From NCBI GenBank assembly GCA_965232485.1, contig OZ246975.1, forward strand, positions 1,054,001-1,118,000: 64,000 nt of DNA. Direction: 5' to 3'. Numbering within the stretch: position 1 is the stretch's first letter; every line of letters starts with the position of its first letter. The notes beneath the pieces are model-generated. The model made no database searches and was not told where the DNA came from. It saw only the letters and a list, made by a program, of their open reading frames with translations. Source of the DNA: VXPQ01 sp965232485 (GTDB lineage Bacteria; Bacteroidota; Rhodothermia; Rhodothermales; VXPQ01). Shown piece after piece: positions 35,134 through 42,290 of this stretch. The position numbers and the translations under genes were made by a program.

Positions 35134-37398
35134 TCAGAAATCGAAGGTGAGCGAGAGGTTGGGTATCGGCACGGGAATCTGCGGGATTTCGTTCCGCTCG
35201 ATATCCGCCGCATCCGTAAAGTCGAAGAAATAAAACCAGATATTGCGGCGGCTGTATGCGTTGAGCGCCTGCACTTGCAATTCGCAATCCGCGCCGAACA
35301 GTCTGGTGAGCCACGATACGCCTGCATCCAGGCGATGATAAGCAGGCAGACGGCGGTTGTTGTATTTCGTGACCAGCACGTTGGACCAGTCCGAATCGAA
35401 CGGCGAATGCACAAGGCGGTATTGCGCAAGCGGTTCGGTGTAGGCCTGCCCGGTCGCATACGTCCAGACGGCGCTGGCCCGAAAGGCGCGCGATATTTCA
35501 ACGTTGAGCACAACCTTCACGTCCAGCGTCCGATCATATTTGGGCGGATAGAACCTGAAATCGTTGACCTGCGGAAACCGGCGACGGGTACGGCTCAGCG
35601 TACTGGCCACGAAACCGTTTGCGCGCCCTTGCGGGCGTTGCACAATCATTTCGAGGCCATAGGCGTCGCCCTCCCCGAAACGAAACAATTCGGCGTAGTC
35701 CAGCCCCGCCACATCCGACACGAAAGGATCCCATTCGAAGAGATTCTGCATCGTGCGGTAATACGCCTCCACATCCAGGTTGAACCCAAGCGAAGAAATA
35801 TGCTTCGCGCCGATGACAGCCTGGTTGCCGTACGAAGGACGCACCCCGTCTCCCGTGGCCAGCCAAGTGTCGAACCCCGAAAAAATCTCGCTGGTTATGA
35901 GGGTAAGAAACTGGTAGTGCCGTCCGTAGGCGGCCTGAAGGCGCAACGCGGGCGTGGGTTCGTATTCGAACGACAAACGGGGCGCCGCCCGAAAAAATCC
36001 GCCTTCTTCGAAATAATTCCCCCGAACGCCGCCTTCGATGACAACGCGGGGCGATGGACGCCAGCGGGCCTGGGCGTACGCCGAAGAATACACGCTTCGG
36101 GTCAGCCAGTCGATCGCGGTTTCCTCATTGAAATCCGTACGAAAACGCAAGGTCAAAAAGCCCGTCCAGAAACCGGCTTGCGCAGAAATATTCCCCCTCG
36201 GAATGTATTCGAAATCGCCCTTGACGGAAAGGTCGCCCACCGTGTTGCGGTTCTCGATGGGCGTAGCCGCCAGTTCGATCACCGGCTTGCTGAAATAACT
36301 TGATCCGGTGAACGTAAAATTGGAAAAGAGTTTTTGCGAAAAAAGATGGGTCCAGTTCACGCTCAATGTTCTGTTCCCGTACCGGATATTGGCGTGCGCG
36401 TCGTCTACGATTTCGATATCGAGGACATCCTGCCCGGCGTAAAACGCAAGCGAAATGAAATCCCTGTTCGACAAGTCGAAGTTGAATTTCCCGTTCATGT
36501 CCACGAAGTAGAAGGCGTCCGGAATGCCCTCGACGTCGGCCTTGCGCATAACATACAAGATGGGTTCGAGGGTTGATCGCCGCATGGCCAGCATATAGGA
36601 ACCGCGCCGCCACGGCCCCTCGACGATCGCCCGCGACGAAAGCAAGCCGAGGCCGAGGCCTGCGTCGAATTCGCGGCGGTTTCCGTCCCGGTTGTAGATA
36701 TCGAGCACCGATCCCAAACGCCCGCCGTACTCGGCGGGAAATCCGCCCTTGTAGAGCCGCACGTCCTTGATGGCGTCCGGATTGAACGTTGAAAAAACGC
36801 CGAAAAAATGGGACGGGCTGTAGATGGTCGTGCGGTCGAGCAAAATAAGCGTCTGGTCCGGCCCGCCGCCCCGGATATAGAGACCGCTCGAATAATCCGA
36901 GGACGCTTTCACGCCGGGCAACAGTTGCAGGGACCGGAATACGTCCGGCTGCAAGAGGGCCGGAAGCGACTTGACCAGCTGCGTCTGGAGTTGCTGCACG
37001 CCGATCTTGCGCGCTTCGTACAATTCCTCCCCCTCTCCGGTGACGGTGATTTCCTCGATGCCCTGCTCTTCCGGAAACAGTTCGATGTCCAGCCGCCGCT
37101 GCTCGCCGGGGACCAGTTCGAGTTCCATCCGCTCCGTGCGATACCCGATATAGGACGCCGCAAGCGTCAGGGCGCCCGGCGGAATGTTCGTTATCGCGTA
37201 GTACCCCGAATTGTTGGAGGCCGCCCCGATCAAGGCGCCCTCCACGCGCACATTCGCCAGCAGCAGGGTTTCCCCGGAGGTAGCGTCGCGGACATAGCCG
37301 CTGACAGAGGCGCTTTGCTGGGCGGCGTCCTGGGCGAACGCTGCTCCTGCGATCGCTGCGGACAAGACGAGCGGCAGGAAACGGTGCGAAACACGCAT
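35134..37398 (-). CDS. TonB-dependent receptor with CarboxypepD_reg-like domain
   Basis: The 754-residue product has a signal peptide (about residues 1-22, ending AFAQ). A carboxypeptidase-regulatory-like domain follows (about 30-110; VSGYVRDATSGETLLLANV). The plug comes next (about 120-230; LPALLQPDVFRSLQLLPGV, SGLYIRGGGPDQTLILLD), and then a beta barrel ending in an aromatic-rich strand (PNLSLTFDF), as expected for outer-membrane proteins. It imports a ligand using TonB energy; the ligand is unknown. It is the first gene of a pair with the DUF4249 lipoprotein. An alternative start lies 24 bases upstream. Confidence 0.88.
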   Translation of the reverse strand: MRVSHRFLPLVLSAAIAGAAFAQDAAQQSASVSGYVRDATSGETLLLANVRVEGALIGAASNNSGYYAITNIPPGALTLAASYIGYRTERMELELVPGEQRRLDIELFPEEQGIEEITVTGEGEELYEARKIGVQQLQTQLVKSLPALLQPDVFRSLQLLPGVKASSDYSSGLYIRGGGPDQTLILLDRTTIYSPSHFFGVFSTFNPDAIKDVRLYKGGFPAEYGGRLGSVLDIYNRDGNRREFDAGLGLGLLSSRAIVEGPWRRGSYMLAMRRSTLEPILYVMRKADVEGIPDAFYFVDMNGKFNFDLSNRDFISLAFYAGQDVLDIEIVDDAHANIRYGNRTLSVNWTHLFSQKLFSNFTFTGSSYFSKPVIELAATPIENRNTVGDLSVKGDFEYIPRGNISAQAGFWTGFLTLRFRTDFNEETAIDWLTRSVYSSAYAQARWRPSPRVVIEGGVRGNYFEEGGFFRAAPRLSFEYEPTPALRLQAAYGRHYQFLTLITSEIFSGFDTWLATGDGVRPSYGNQAVIGAKHISSLGFNLDVEAYYRTMQNLFEWDPFVSDVAGLDYAELFRFGEGDAYGLEMIVQRPQGRANGFVASTLSRTRRRFPQVNDFRFYPPKYDRTLDVKVVLNVEISRAFRASAVWTYATGQAYTEPLAQYRLVHSPFDSDWSNVLVTKYNNRRLPAYHRLDAGVSWLTRLFGADCELQVQALNAYSRRNIWFYFFDFTDAADIERNEIPQIPVPIPNLSLTFDF

Positions 37399-37488
37399 GG
37401 GAAAGGAGCGCCGGAGCGGCATGGCAGGAAAATCGCAGACCTTCTGTTTTCGTCCGGCGGCGGGAAAGGTTCCGGGGGAGGGATGACG

Positions 37489-37850
37489 GTTAACTGGACA
37501 CCCTCCGCAAATACGGCGATTCCCCCTCTTCCCTCGCTTACTGTCTCACAGGCGCGTCGGTAAACCTCTTCCTGCTTGACGCTGAGCCAGAAGCGCTCCA
37601 CGCACACATTGTCCATCCAACAGTCCTCGCCGTCCATGGAGATACATACATCGTGCGCCTTTAATATCTCTTTTTGAGTAAAATTATTCAAAAAAGGAAC
37701 ATTGGGCCCGGCGAGCTCTGCCAATGCGCTGTCGCCGTGCACAGCGGCGAGGGCTACCTTCGCCCAGGGCGAAGGGCTGTGAGTTCTGCGGATGCGTCTT
37801 GGCAGGGGTGTCGGCGGGTTAATTGGCTGGAAACAAGGCCACAACAATTT
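37489..37850 (-). pseudogene. Internally deleted IS3-family element remnant
   Basis: On the minus strand an OrfA-like start (RRIRRTHSPSPWAKVALAA, then ALAELAG) runs directly into the C-terminal part of OrfB (LKAHDVCISMDGEDCWMDN, VERFWLSVKQEEVYRRA). About 800 bases between these points, present in the complete copy at 38301-39516, are missing. The far end carries GGTTAACTGGACACCC (37489-37504 on the plus strand), which resembles an IS3 terminal sequence. The remnant lies right behind the TonB receptor start and is opposite in orientation to the complete element. Confidence 0.75.
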
Positions 37851-37960
37851 TGTTTCTTTTAACTACCTGTAATATAAAAAATTAAAATGAAAAAATCAAG
37901 GGCTAGGGTGGATTTTTCGAGAGCAAATCGGGGGTCGGGAACTTTTGTTAGGGATTGGCG

Positions 37961-38293
37961 ATGGAAAAGTGGCTTGCCCCTTTGGTTCGATGGATCGGGG
38001 ACCGGGCTTCGCAGAACATCCATACAAACTCCGAAAATGAAATGGTGGAAGTAGACACAGGAAACGAAGAAAACACAAGGAACGATAATAATTGGAAATG
38101 GATTATTCCCATTATCACCAGCTTAGGTCCTGATCTTATTAAAGCCCTTGGAGAAGGATATAATAAGGGGAGAGAAACCAGAAAAGCGAAAGCAGAAACA
38201 GAAAAAGCGAAAGCAGAAACAGAAAAAGCGAAAATGGAATTGGAAATTGAGAAACTGAAAGCGGAATTGGCCAATAGAGGTGGTTCGGTTTGA
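37961..38293 (+). CDS. Hypothetical protein with short coiled-coil repeat
   Basis: The product is about 110 residues. The family is not recognised. After a polar N-terminus with a possible membrane-associated segment (WIIPIITSLGPDLIKALGEG), the C-terminal third is a repetitive charged helix built from KAKAETE units, encoded by a 21-bp tandem repeat (about 38181-38231). The ATG at 37961 has TAGGGATT upstream; a TTG six bases earlier is the alternative. Its last codons coincide with a 22-bp segment that recurs at 39495-39516, so the 3' end may derive from an insertion element. Confidence 0.5.
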   Translation: MEKWLAPLVRWIGDRASQNIHTNSENEMVEVDTGNEENTRNDNNWKWIIPIITSLGPDLIKALGEGYNKGRETRKAKAETEKAKAETEKAKMELEIEKLKAELANRGGSV

Positions 38294-38300
38294 TTGGACA
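38279..38300 (+). repeat. 22-bp direct repeat, left copy, at the IS3 element
   Basis: This segment (beginning GGTGGTTCGG, ending TTGATTGGACA) matches 39495-39516 at 20 of 22 positions in the same orientation. It sits immediately before the IS3 element and looks like the right end of a second, lost copy. Confidence 0.6.
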
Positions 38301-39516
38301 GATTTCGCGGGAATTTAAGGTGTACTGTTGCGACCTTGTTCCAACGCAATCAACCAGACAAGACCCATGTCCAGACGCACACGCAGAACCCATAGTCCTT
38401 CGTTCAAGGCGAAGGTAGCCCTTGCCGCCATGCGCGGCGAGAGCACGCTGGCCGAACTCGCCGAACGCTTCGAGGTGCACCCGAACCAGATACAGTCGTG
38501 GAAGAAGCAACTTGCGGAGAGCGCCGAGGAGGCGTTCGTCCGAAGCCGCAACGTTCCCGACGAACGCGACAGGAAGATCGAGGCGCTCCACGCGAAGATC
38601 GGGGAGCTATCCATGGAGAAGGATTTTTTATCGAAGGCGCTCGGTCGCGGCCTGTAGCCGAGCGCAAGGCGCGGATCAATCGTTCGCACTGCTTGCCTGT
38701 CGTTCGGCAATGCGCGCTTCTGGCGCTGAGCCGCTCCACGGCGTACTACCGCCCTCGCGGAGAGCGCGAGGAGAACCTGTTTCTTATGAAGGAGATAGAC
38801 CGCATCTATATGGAGCGTCCCACGAGCGGCTCGCGCACCATAAAGAGCCTGCTCGAGGCGAAGGGGCATACGGCGGCGCGCAGCCGCGTCGCACGCCTCA
38901 TGCGCCTTATGGGCCTGAGGGCCATCTACCCGAAGCGGCGCACGTCCTCTCCCGGGACAGGACACAAGATATACCCCTACCTGCTCAAAACCATGACGAT
39001 CGACAAACCCGGCCAGGTCTATGCGGCGGACATTACGTTCATCCCTATGGCGAAAGGCTTTCTGTATCTCGCAGCCGTAATCGACTGGCATAGCCGCAAG
39101 GCGCTCGCCCACCGCATCTCGAACACGATGGACGCAGGTTTCTGCGTCGAAGCGGCAGAGGAAGCCATTGTCCGCTACGGCGCCCCGGATATCTTCAACA
39201 CGGACCAGGGGGCGCAGTTCACCTCCGAGGCGTTCACCGGCGCGCTGAAGGCGCACGGGGTGCGTATCTCCATGGACGGCAAGGGCCGCTGGCTGGACAA
39301 CGTGTACGTGGAGCGCTTCTGGCGCAGCCTGAAGCAGGAAGAAGTCTACCGGCGCGCCTGCGACTCCGTAAGCGAGGCCAGAAAGAGCGTCGCCGACTAC
39401 ATCCGCTACATCAACGAAGAACACCCGCATCAGGGCCTTGACAATATGACGACGACGTACGTATACTACAGACGAAAGCCGCTGCCGAAGGCAAAGGTGG
39501 TTCGGGTTGATTGGAT
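38301..39516 (+). mobile_element. Complete IS3-family insertion sequence (approximate ends)
   Basis: The element holds overlapping orfA and orfB reading frames with an intact DDE triad and a -1 frameshift signal. Its right end is taken as the GGTTGATTGGATA segment ending at 39516. The left end lies between 38301 and 38331, where similarity to the 37489-37850 remnant begins (TGTTGCGACCTTGTT). Matching inverted ends could not be confirmed beyond CAATCAACC near 38346 and its complement at the right end. Confidence 0.65.
38367..38657 (+). CDS. IS3-family transposase OrfA (HTH subunit)
   Basis: The 96-residue product has the expected helix-turn-helix of IS3 OrfA (FKAKVALAAMRGESTLAELA, then HPNQIQSWKKQL). 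A leucine-zipper-like helix follows (KIEALHAKIGELSMEKDFL), mediating DNA binding and dimerisation. A slippery heptamer T TTT TTA (38624-38630) lies in the coding frame near the end. The OrfB frame is -1 relative to OrfA, so a fused OrfAB transposase is expected. Confidence 0.85.
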   Translation: MSRRTRRTHSPSFKAKVALAAMRGESTLAELAERFEVHPNQIQSWKKQLAESAEEAFVRSRNVPDERDRKIEALHAKIGELSMEKDFLSKALGRGL

Positions 39517-39571
39517 AACTCTTGTACTGGCGCAGAGCGCAATAGTTGAGACAATGAAGGGGTTACGATAG
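38630..39571 (+). CDS. IS3-family transposase OrfB (DDE integrase domain)
   Basis: Given from the frameshift point. RINRSHCLPVVRQCALLAL and SRSTAYYRPRGE are the usual OrfB opening, followed by ERPTSGSRTIKSLL. The rve integrase core has the catalytic Asp in YAADITFIPM, the second Asp in FNTDQGAQFTS and the Glu in LKQEEVYRRA. The domain is full length and uninterrupted, so the element may be active. The frame runs past the presumed right end of the element (39516) into flanking DNA before stopping at 39571. Confidence 0.88.
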   Translation: MEGARSRPVAERKARINRSHCLPVVRQCALLALSRSTAYYRPRGEREENLFLMKEIDRIYMERPTSGSRTIKSLLEAKGHTAARSRVARLMRLMGLRAIYPKRRTSSPGTGHKIYPYLLKTMTIDKPGQVYAADITFIPMAKGFLYLAAVIDWHSRKALAHRISNTMDAGFCVEAAEEAIVRYGAPDIFNTDQGAQFTSEAFTGALKAHGVRISMDGKGRWLDNVYVERFWRSLKQEEVYRRACDSVSEARKSVADYIRYINEEHPHQGLDNMTTTYVYYRRKPLPKAKVVRVDWITLVLAQSAIVETMKGLR

Positions 39572-39691
39572 CTTTCTGTGGTCCGTTCATGAAGAGGCAG
39601 GAAATTCTTTGGAATACCCTGCGCCATTCAGCTTGCCCAAGATTTCGATGGCCCTGGGCGATGGCCTTTCGATTACCTGCAAGGGGGAAAG

Positions 39692-39874
39692 GTGGAACGC
39701 TTGAAATCCGAGATCAAGGAACTGGAGAGTCTGAATCAAACCGTTGATAGATACTATACCCAGCGGTGCGATGCGGGGAGTGATCTGACCATGGCCTTAA
39801 GAGCGATGAAAACCATTGGCGCTATCAAGTCGCCAGCCGAACATCCGGAGGCGCAAGCAGAGCAATCTGCCTGA
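39692..39874 (+). CDS. Small hypothetical protein
   Basis: A 60-residue frame with a GTG start and a clear AAGGGGGAAAG ribosome-binding site. The composition is charged and helical (LKSEIKELESLNQTVDRYY) with a polar tail. I recognise no family. The next gene on the strand starts 54 bases downstream. Confidence 0.45.
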   Translation: MERLKSEIKELESLNQTVDRYYTQRCDAGSDLTMALRAMKTIGAIKSPAEHPEAQAEQSA

Positions 39875-39927
39875 TTTCCCCCTTGGTGGAAAACGAAACC
39901 CTAAACCCTGAATCCGCGAGGAAAACC

Positions 39928-40293
39928 ATGCCTATTGGAAGAAAAACCACGTACGTTATTACGCCCGTAGACAGCCCGATTGCATTCAGGGATGGATCAG
40001 ACCAACCGTTCAGCAACGTGGACGGGAATGAGAATGAGGCCGTGGAGCAATGGTATTTCAAATACGCCAAGCGCTTTCTGGAATATCCAGAGGGGGAAAC
40101 CGCCGTTGTTACTGTCACGATCACTGATCCATTCTTGGGCGAGATACGAACATTTATGGCACGCATTATTCCCGGCTGGGTAGGAGTAAGTATAGAACCG
40201 GACACGGGTTCAGCAGGGGTTGTAAACGATATATTGACAGCCGCTAAAAACCCCGAATCGGCCAAGCAATATTTGACGCGAAAAATATCCTGA
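39928..40293 (+). CDS. Hypothetical protein
   Basis: The product is about 121 residues from the ATG at 39928, which follows GAGGAAAACC. It appears mostly beta-rich (TTYVITPVDSPIAF, ETAVVTVTITDPFLGEI) and has no signal peptide. A TTG start 45 bases upstream is less likely. The family and role are not recognised. It converges with the DUF3883 gene across about 180 bases in which I see no further feature. Confidence 0.5.
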   Translation: MPIGRKTTYVITPVDSPIAFRDGSDQPFSNVDGNENEAVEQWYFKYAKRFLEYPEGETAVVTVTITDPFLGEIRTFMARIIPGWVGVSIEPDTGSAGVVNDILTAAKNPESAKQYLTRKIS

Positions 40294-40475
40294 AAAAGCA
40301 AAACAGGGATGCGCGTTGTGGAGCGATGCGCTTGGACCTGCTTTCCAAATATCCCAAATTAATTAGAATAGATTAAATACACAGAGACATTCACGGCATT
40401 TATGCGATTCATCCGTATAATTCCCTGCAAGATGCAACATTGATTTTTTTGTCGAATATTGGTTATAAGACCTTT

Positions 40476-41348
40476 TTATTCCTGGACAGACGCCTTATAC
40501 AGCTGTGGGGCAAGGGCAAGATGCTGCTTAATACATCCCGAAAGTAAAAACATACGAGGATCGCGACTAAAACAAAACAATCGGTACAATGCATACTGCG
40601 ATTTCCTTTTTTCTGAAAAAGCAACTTCGTTCTGCGTAATTAAAAATGGCTGATATATACCACTATTGGTTGTTTTTACTTCAATAAACAGTTCATTATC
40701 TGTTTGACCATCAAATGAGCGAATGTCATATCCCGCGCCATCGCCATGCTTCTTGCTTGTCCATTCTATGTCGGAAAGCAAGTCATCGCGCCCCAGACAT
40801 TTCAAACGAAATTTTTCATATTTCAATGCAAATTCCTCTCCTCGTTCACCGAGTTGCCTGTTACGCGCTTCCCGCGCGGCGTAGTCGATACGACGCGGTC
40901 GGGCAGTATACTCGAGAGCAGGCTCCGATACAATTCCTTTATTGGGGGGTGTGATTTTTTTCTCTGGAGGGGCAACAAGGACCTTTTCAAAAGCTGATTC
41001 GTCAAATAACATGCCCATTTCTTGATTCAGTTTATCTTCTTGTTTAACCAAGGTATTTTCTTCTATGACCAGCCTGTCTACAACCACTTGCCTTAACATT
41101 TTTTGATAATTTTTCGCGGGGCGATAACCTCGTATATAAACATGACCTTCTTCCAATAATATCGCGGATATATTTTGATGTTTAAATTCTATAGAACTGT
41201 CGGACCTGTTGTTCAACTTTTTCTGCAGCATTCGACGATGCTCCGCTTTAATAAAGGGCTCTCCACGACATTCGCATAATAACATATCCATATAATCAGC
41301 AACAATCGCTTCGCATTCTACTTTACTCCATGTATCGTATTTAGACAT
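40476..41348 (-). CDS. DUF3883-domain protein (PD-(D/E)XK nuclease-like)
   Basis: The 290-residue protein has an N-terminal helical part and a C-terminal DUF3883-like domain (about residues 165-275). Landmarks are QLGERGEEFALKYEKFRL, the DIEWTSKKHGDGAGYDI stretch, and FIEVKTTNSG, whose Asp...Glu-x-Lys pattern is that of PD-(D/E)XK nucleases. DUF3883 domains occur in restriction and other defence-related proteins, often as the nuclease or sensor part. No methylase or helicase partner is adjacent, so it may act alone or be a leftover of a larger system. Confidence 0.75.
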   Translation of the reverse strand: MSKYDTWSKVECEAIVADYMDMLLCECRGEPFIKAEHRRMLQKKLNNRSDSSIEFKHQNISAILLEEGHVYIRGYRPAKNYQKMLRQVVVDRLVIEENTLVKQEDKLNQEMGMLFDESAFEKVLVAPPEKKITPPNKGIVSEPALEYTARPRRIDYAAREARNRQLGERGEEFALKYEKFRLKCLGRDDLLSDIEWTSKKHGDGAGYDIRSFDGQTDNELFIEVKTTNSGIYQPFLITQNEVAFSEKRKSQYALYRLFCFSRDPRMFLLSGCIKQHLALAPQLYKASVQE

Positions 41349-41413
41349 AAGGCAATAAGCAAGAATTGTTAAGAAAGAAAGGCACTATTCCAGAATGGCA
41401 AAACTTATTGTTA

Positions 41414-41908
41414 TTATATATTATATTTTTCCGCCAACCCCCTAATCACATAGCCATCGGCATCTGCAAAAACCCATTGCATGATTGCTTCCTTATAGGG
41501 TATGCAGTATTCGGGATCTGGTTGAATCATGGCTACGATCCACATGAGTGCATCAATGGCCGCTCCATGCGTTTCCATGTTTTCTCCGCGACGATACATA
41601 AATCCACCCTGAAAAGATTGAATTTTCCAGCCTATGCGCGAGATAACCCTGCGATCATCCGAATCGTAGCAACCCAATATATGAATACGCAAGCCATTCT
41701 CGGCGAAAAATCGTCTTCCGTCATACGTCAACCGTATCAGAAAATTCCTATCGATCTTATCGGGCGGGTAAAAGGGATTGTAGGACGGGAGTGATTCTTC
41801 GTATACGCGCTGAAATTCGTCCAGATGGCTGCGCATATCTCGATCGGCCTCGTAGTTACGGCGAATCTCCTGAATGTATTCGGCGAGCGCGGCAATCGGG
41901 TTATTCAT
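41414..41908 (-). CDS. Hypothetical protein next to the DUF3883 gene
   Basis: The product is about 164 residues from the Met at 41908; an in-frame Met 39 bases upstream is possible. No signal peptide or membrane segment is seen. The sequence mixes charged helices with beta strands (RIGWKIQSFQGGFMYRRGEN). I do not recognise the family. It lies 65 bases upstream of the DUF3883 gene on the same strand, so the two may be expressed together. Confidence 0.55.
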   Translation of the reverse strand: MNNPIAALAEYIQEIRRNYEADRDMRSHLDEFQRVYEESLPSYNPFYPPDKIDRNFLIRLTYDGRRFFAENGLRIHILGCYDSDDRRVISRIGWKIQSFQGGFMYRRGENMETHGAAIDALMWIVAMIQPDPEYCIPYKEAIMQWVFADADGYVIRGLAEKYNI

Positions 41909-42290
41909 TATTCCGGGAAATAGATAGCGTTGAAAAAGCGGACGCAACAGCGGAGGAACGTTTATGCATTGGATTAAACGCCCTGCATAGCAATCTCTCC
42001 AGTCAGGATACGGCGTCCGGGGTTTTCTGTCAAGTAGAATCGGCCGGATTAGGCCCTTGCGCAGTGTTTGTATTTTCGCCCAGGATGCGCTCTAAATTTT
42101 TCCCGTCCGCTCTCTTCACCAAATTTTCCCGTAATCCCTTGCCTTTTAACGACTTGCAGGCGACCTGAAGGCCATTTCGAGATTGCGCCAATGGAAAAAA
42201 TTTCGTATTTTATCGGGATATGGGCTTTTTCGGAAACCCTCCGGCGGGCCCAGGACATTTTCAGGCATTTCCAACCCCTGCGCAACCTGC
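41909..42290. other. Intergenic region upstream of gyrA
   Basis: I see no convincing gene in this 382-base stretch. Short frames on either strand lack starts with ribosome-binding sites. It contains the probable gyrA promoter and marks the boundary between the AT-richer island and the housekeeping block. Confidence 0.6.
42183..42213 (+). promoter_or_regulatory. Candidate gyrA promoter of Bacteroidota type
   Basis: TTG (42183-42185), a 20-base spacer and TATTTTAT (42206-42213) approximate the Bacteroidota -33/-7 pattern TTTG...TAnnTTTG. The element lies about 78 bases before the gyrA start. Confidence 0.3.

Larger units (their letters stand above)
37850..42200. other. AT-richer accessory island with IS3 element
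   Basis: By eye this stretch is clearly richer in A and T than the flanking DNA (for example 37850-38250, 40300-40700 and 41000-41450). It holds mostly unrecognised genes, one nuclease-like gene and an insertion element, next to gyrA. This points to horizontally acquired DNA. No integrase or attachment site was found. Confidence 0.55.

Noticed and set aside
38181..38231. 21-bp tandem repeat suggestive of a small CRISPR or satellite
   Set aside because: The units are contiguous without spacers and encode a heptad-like charged helix in frame; it is a coding repeat.
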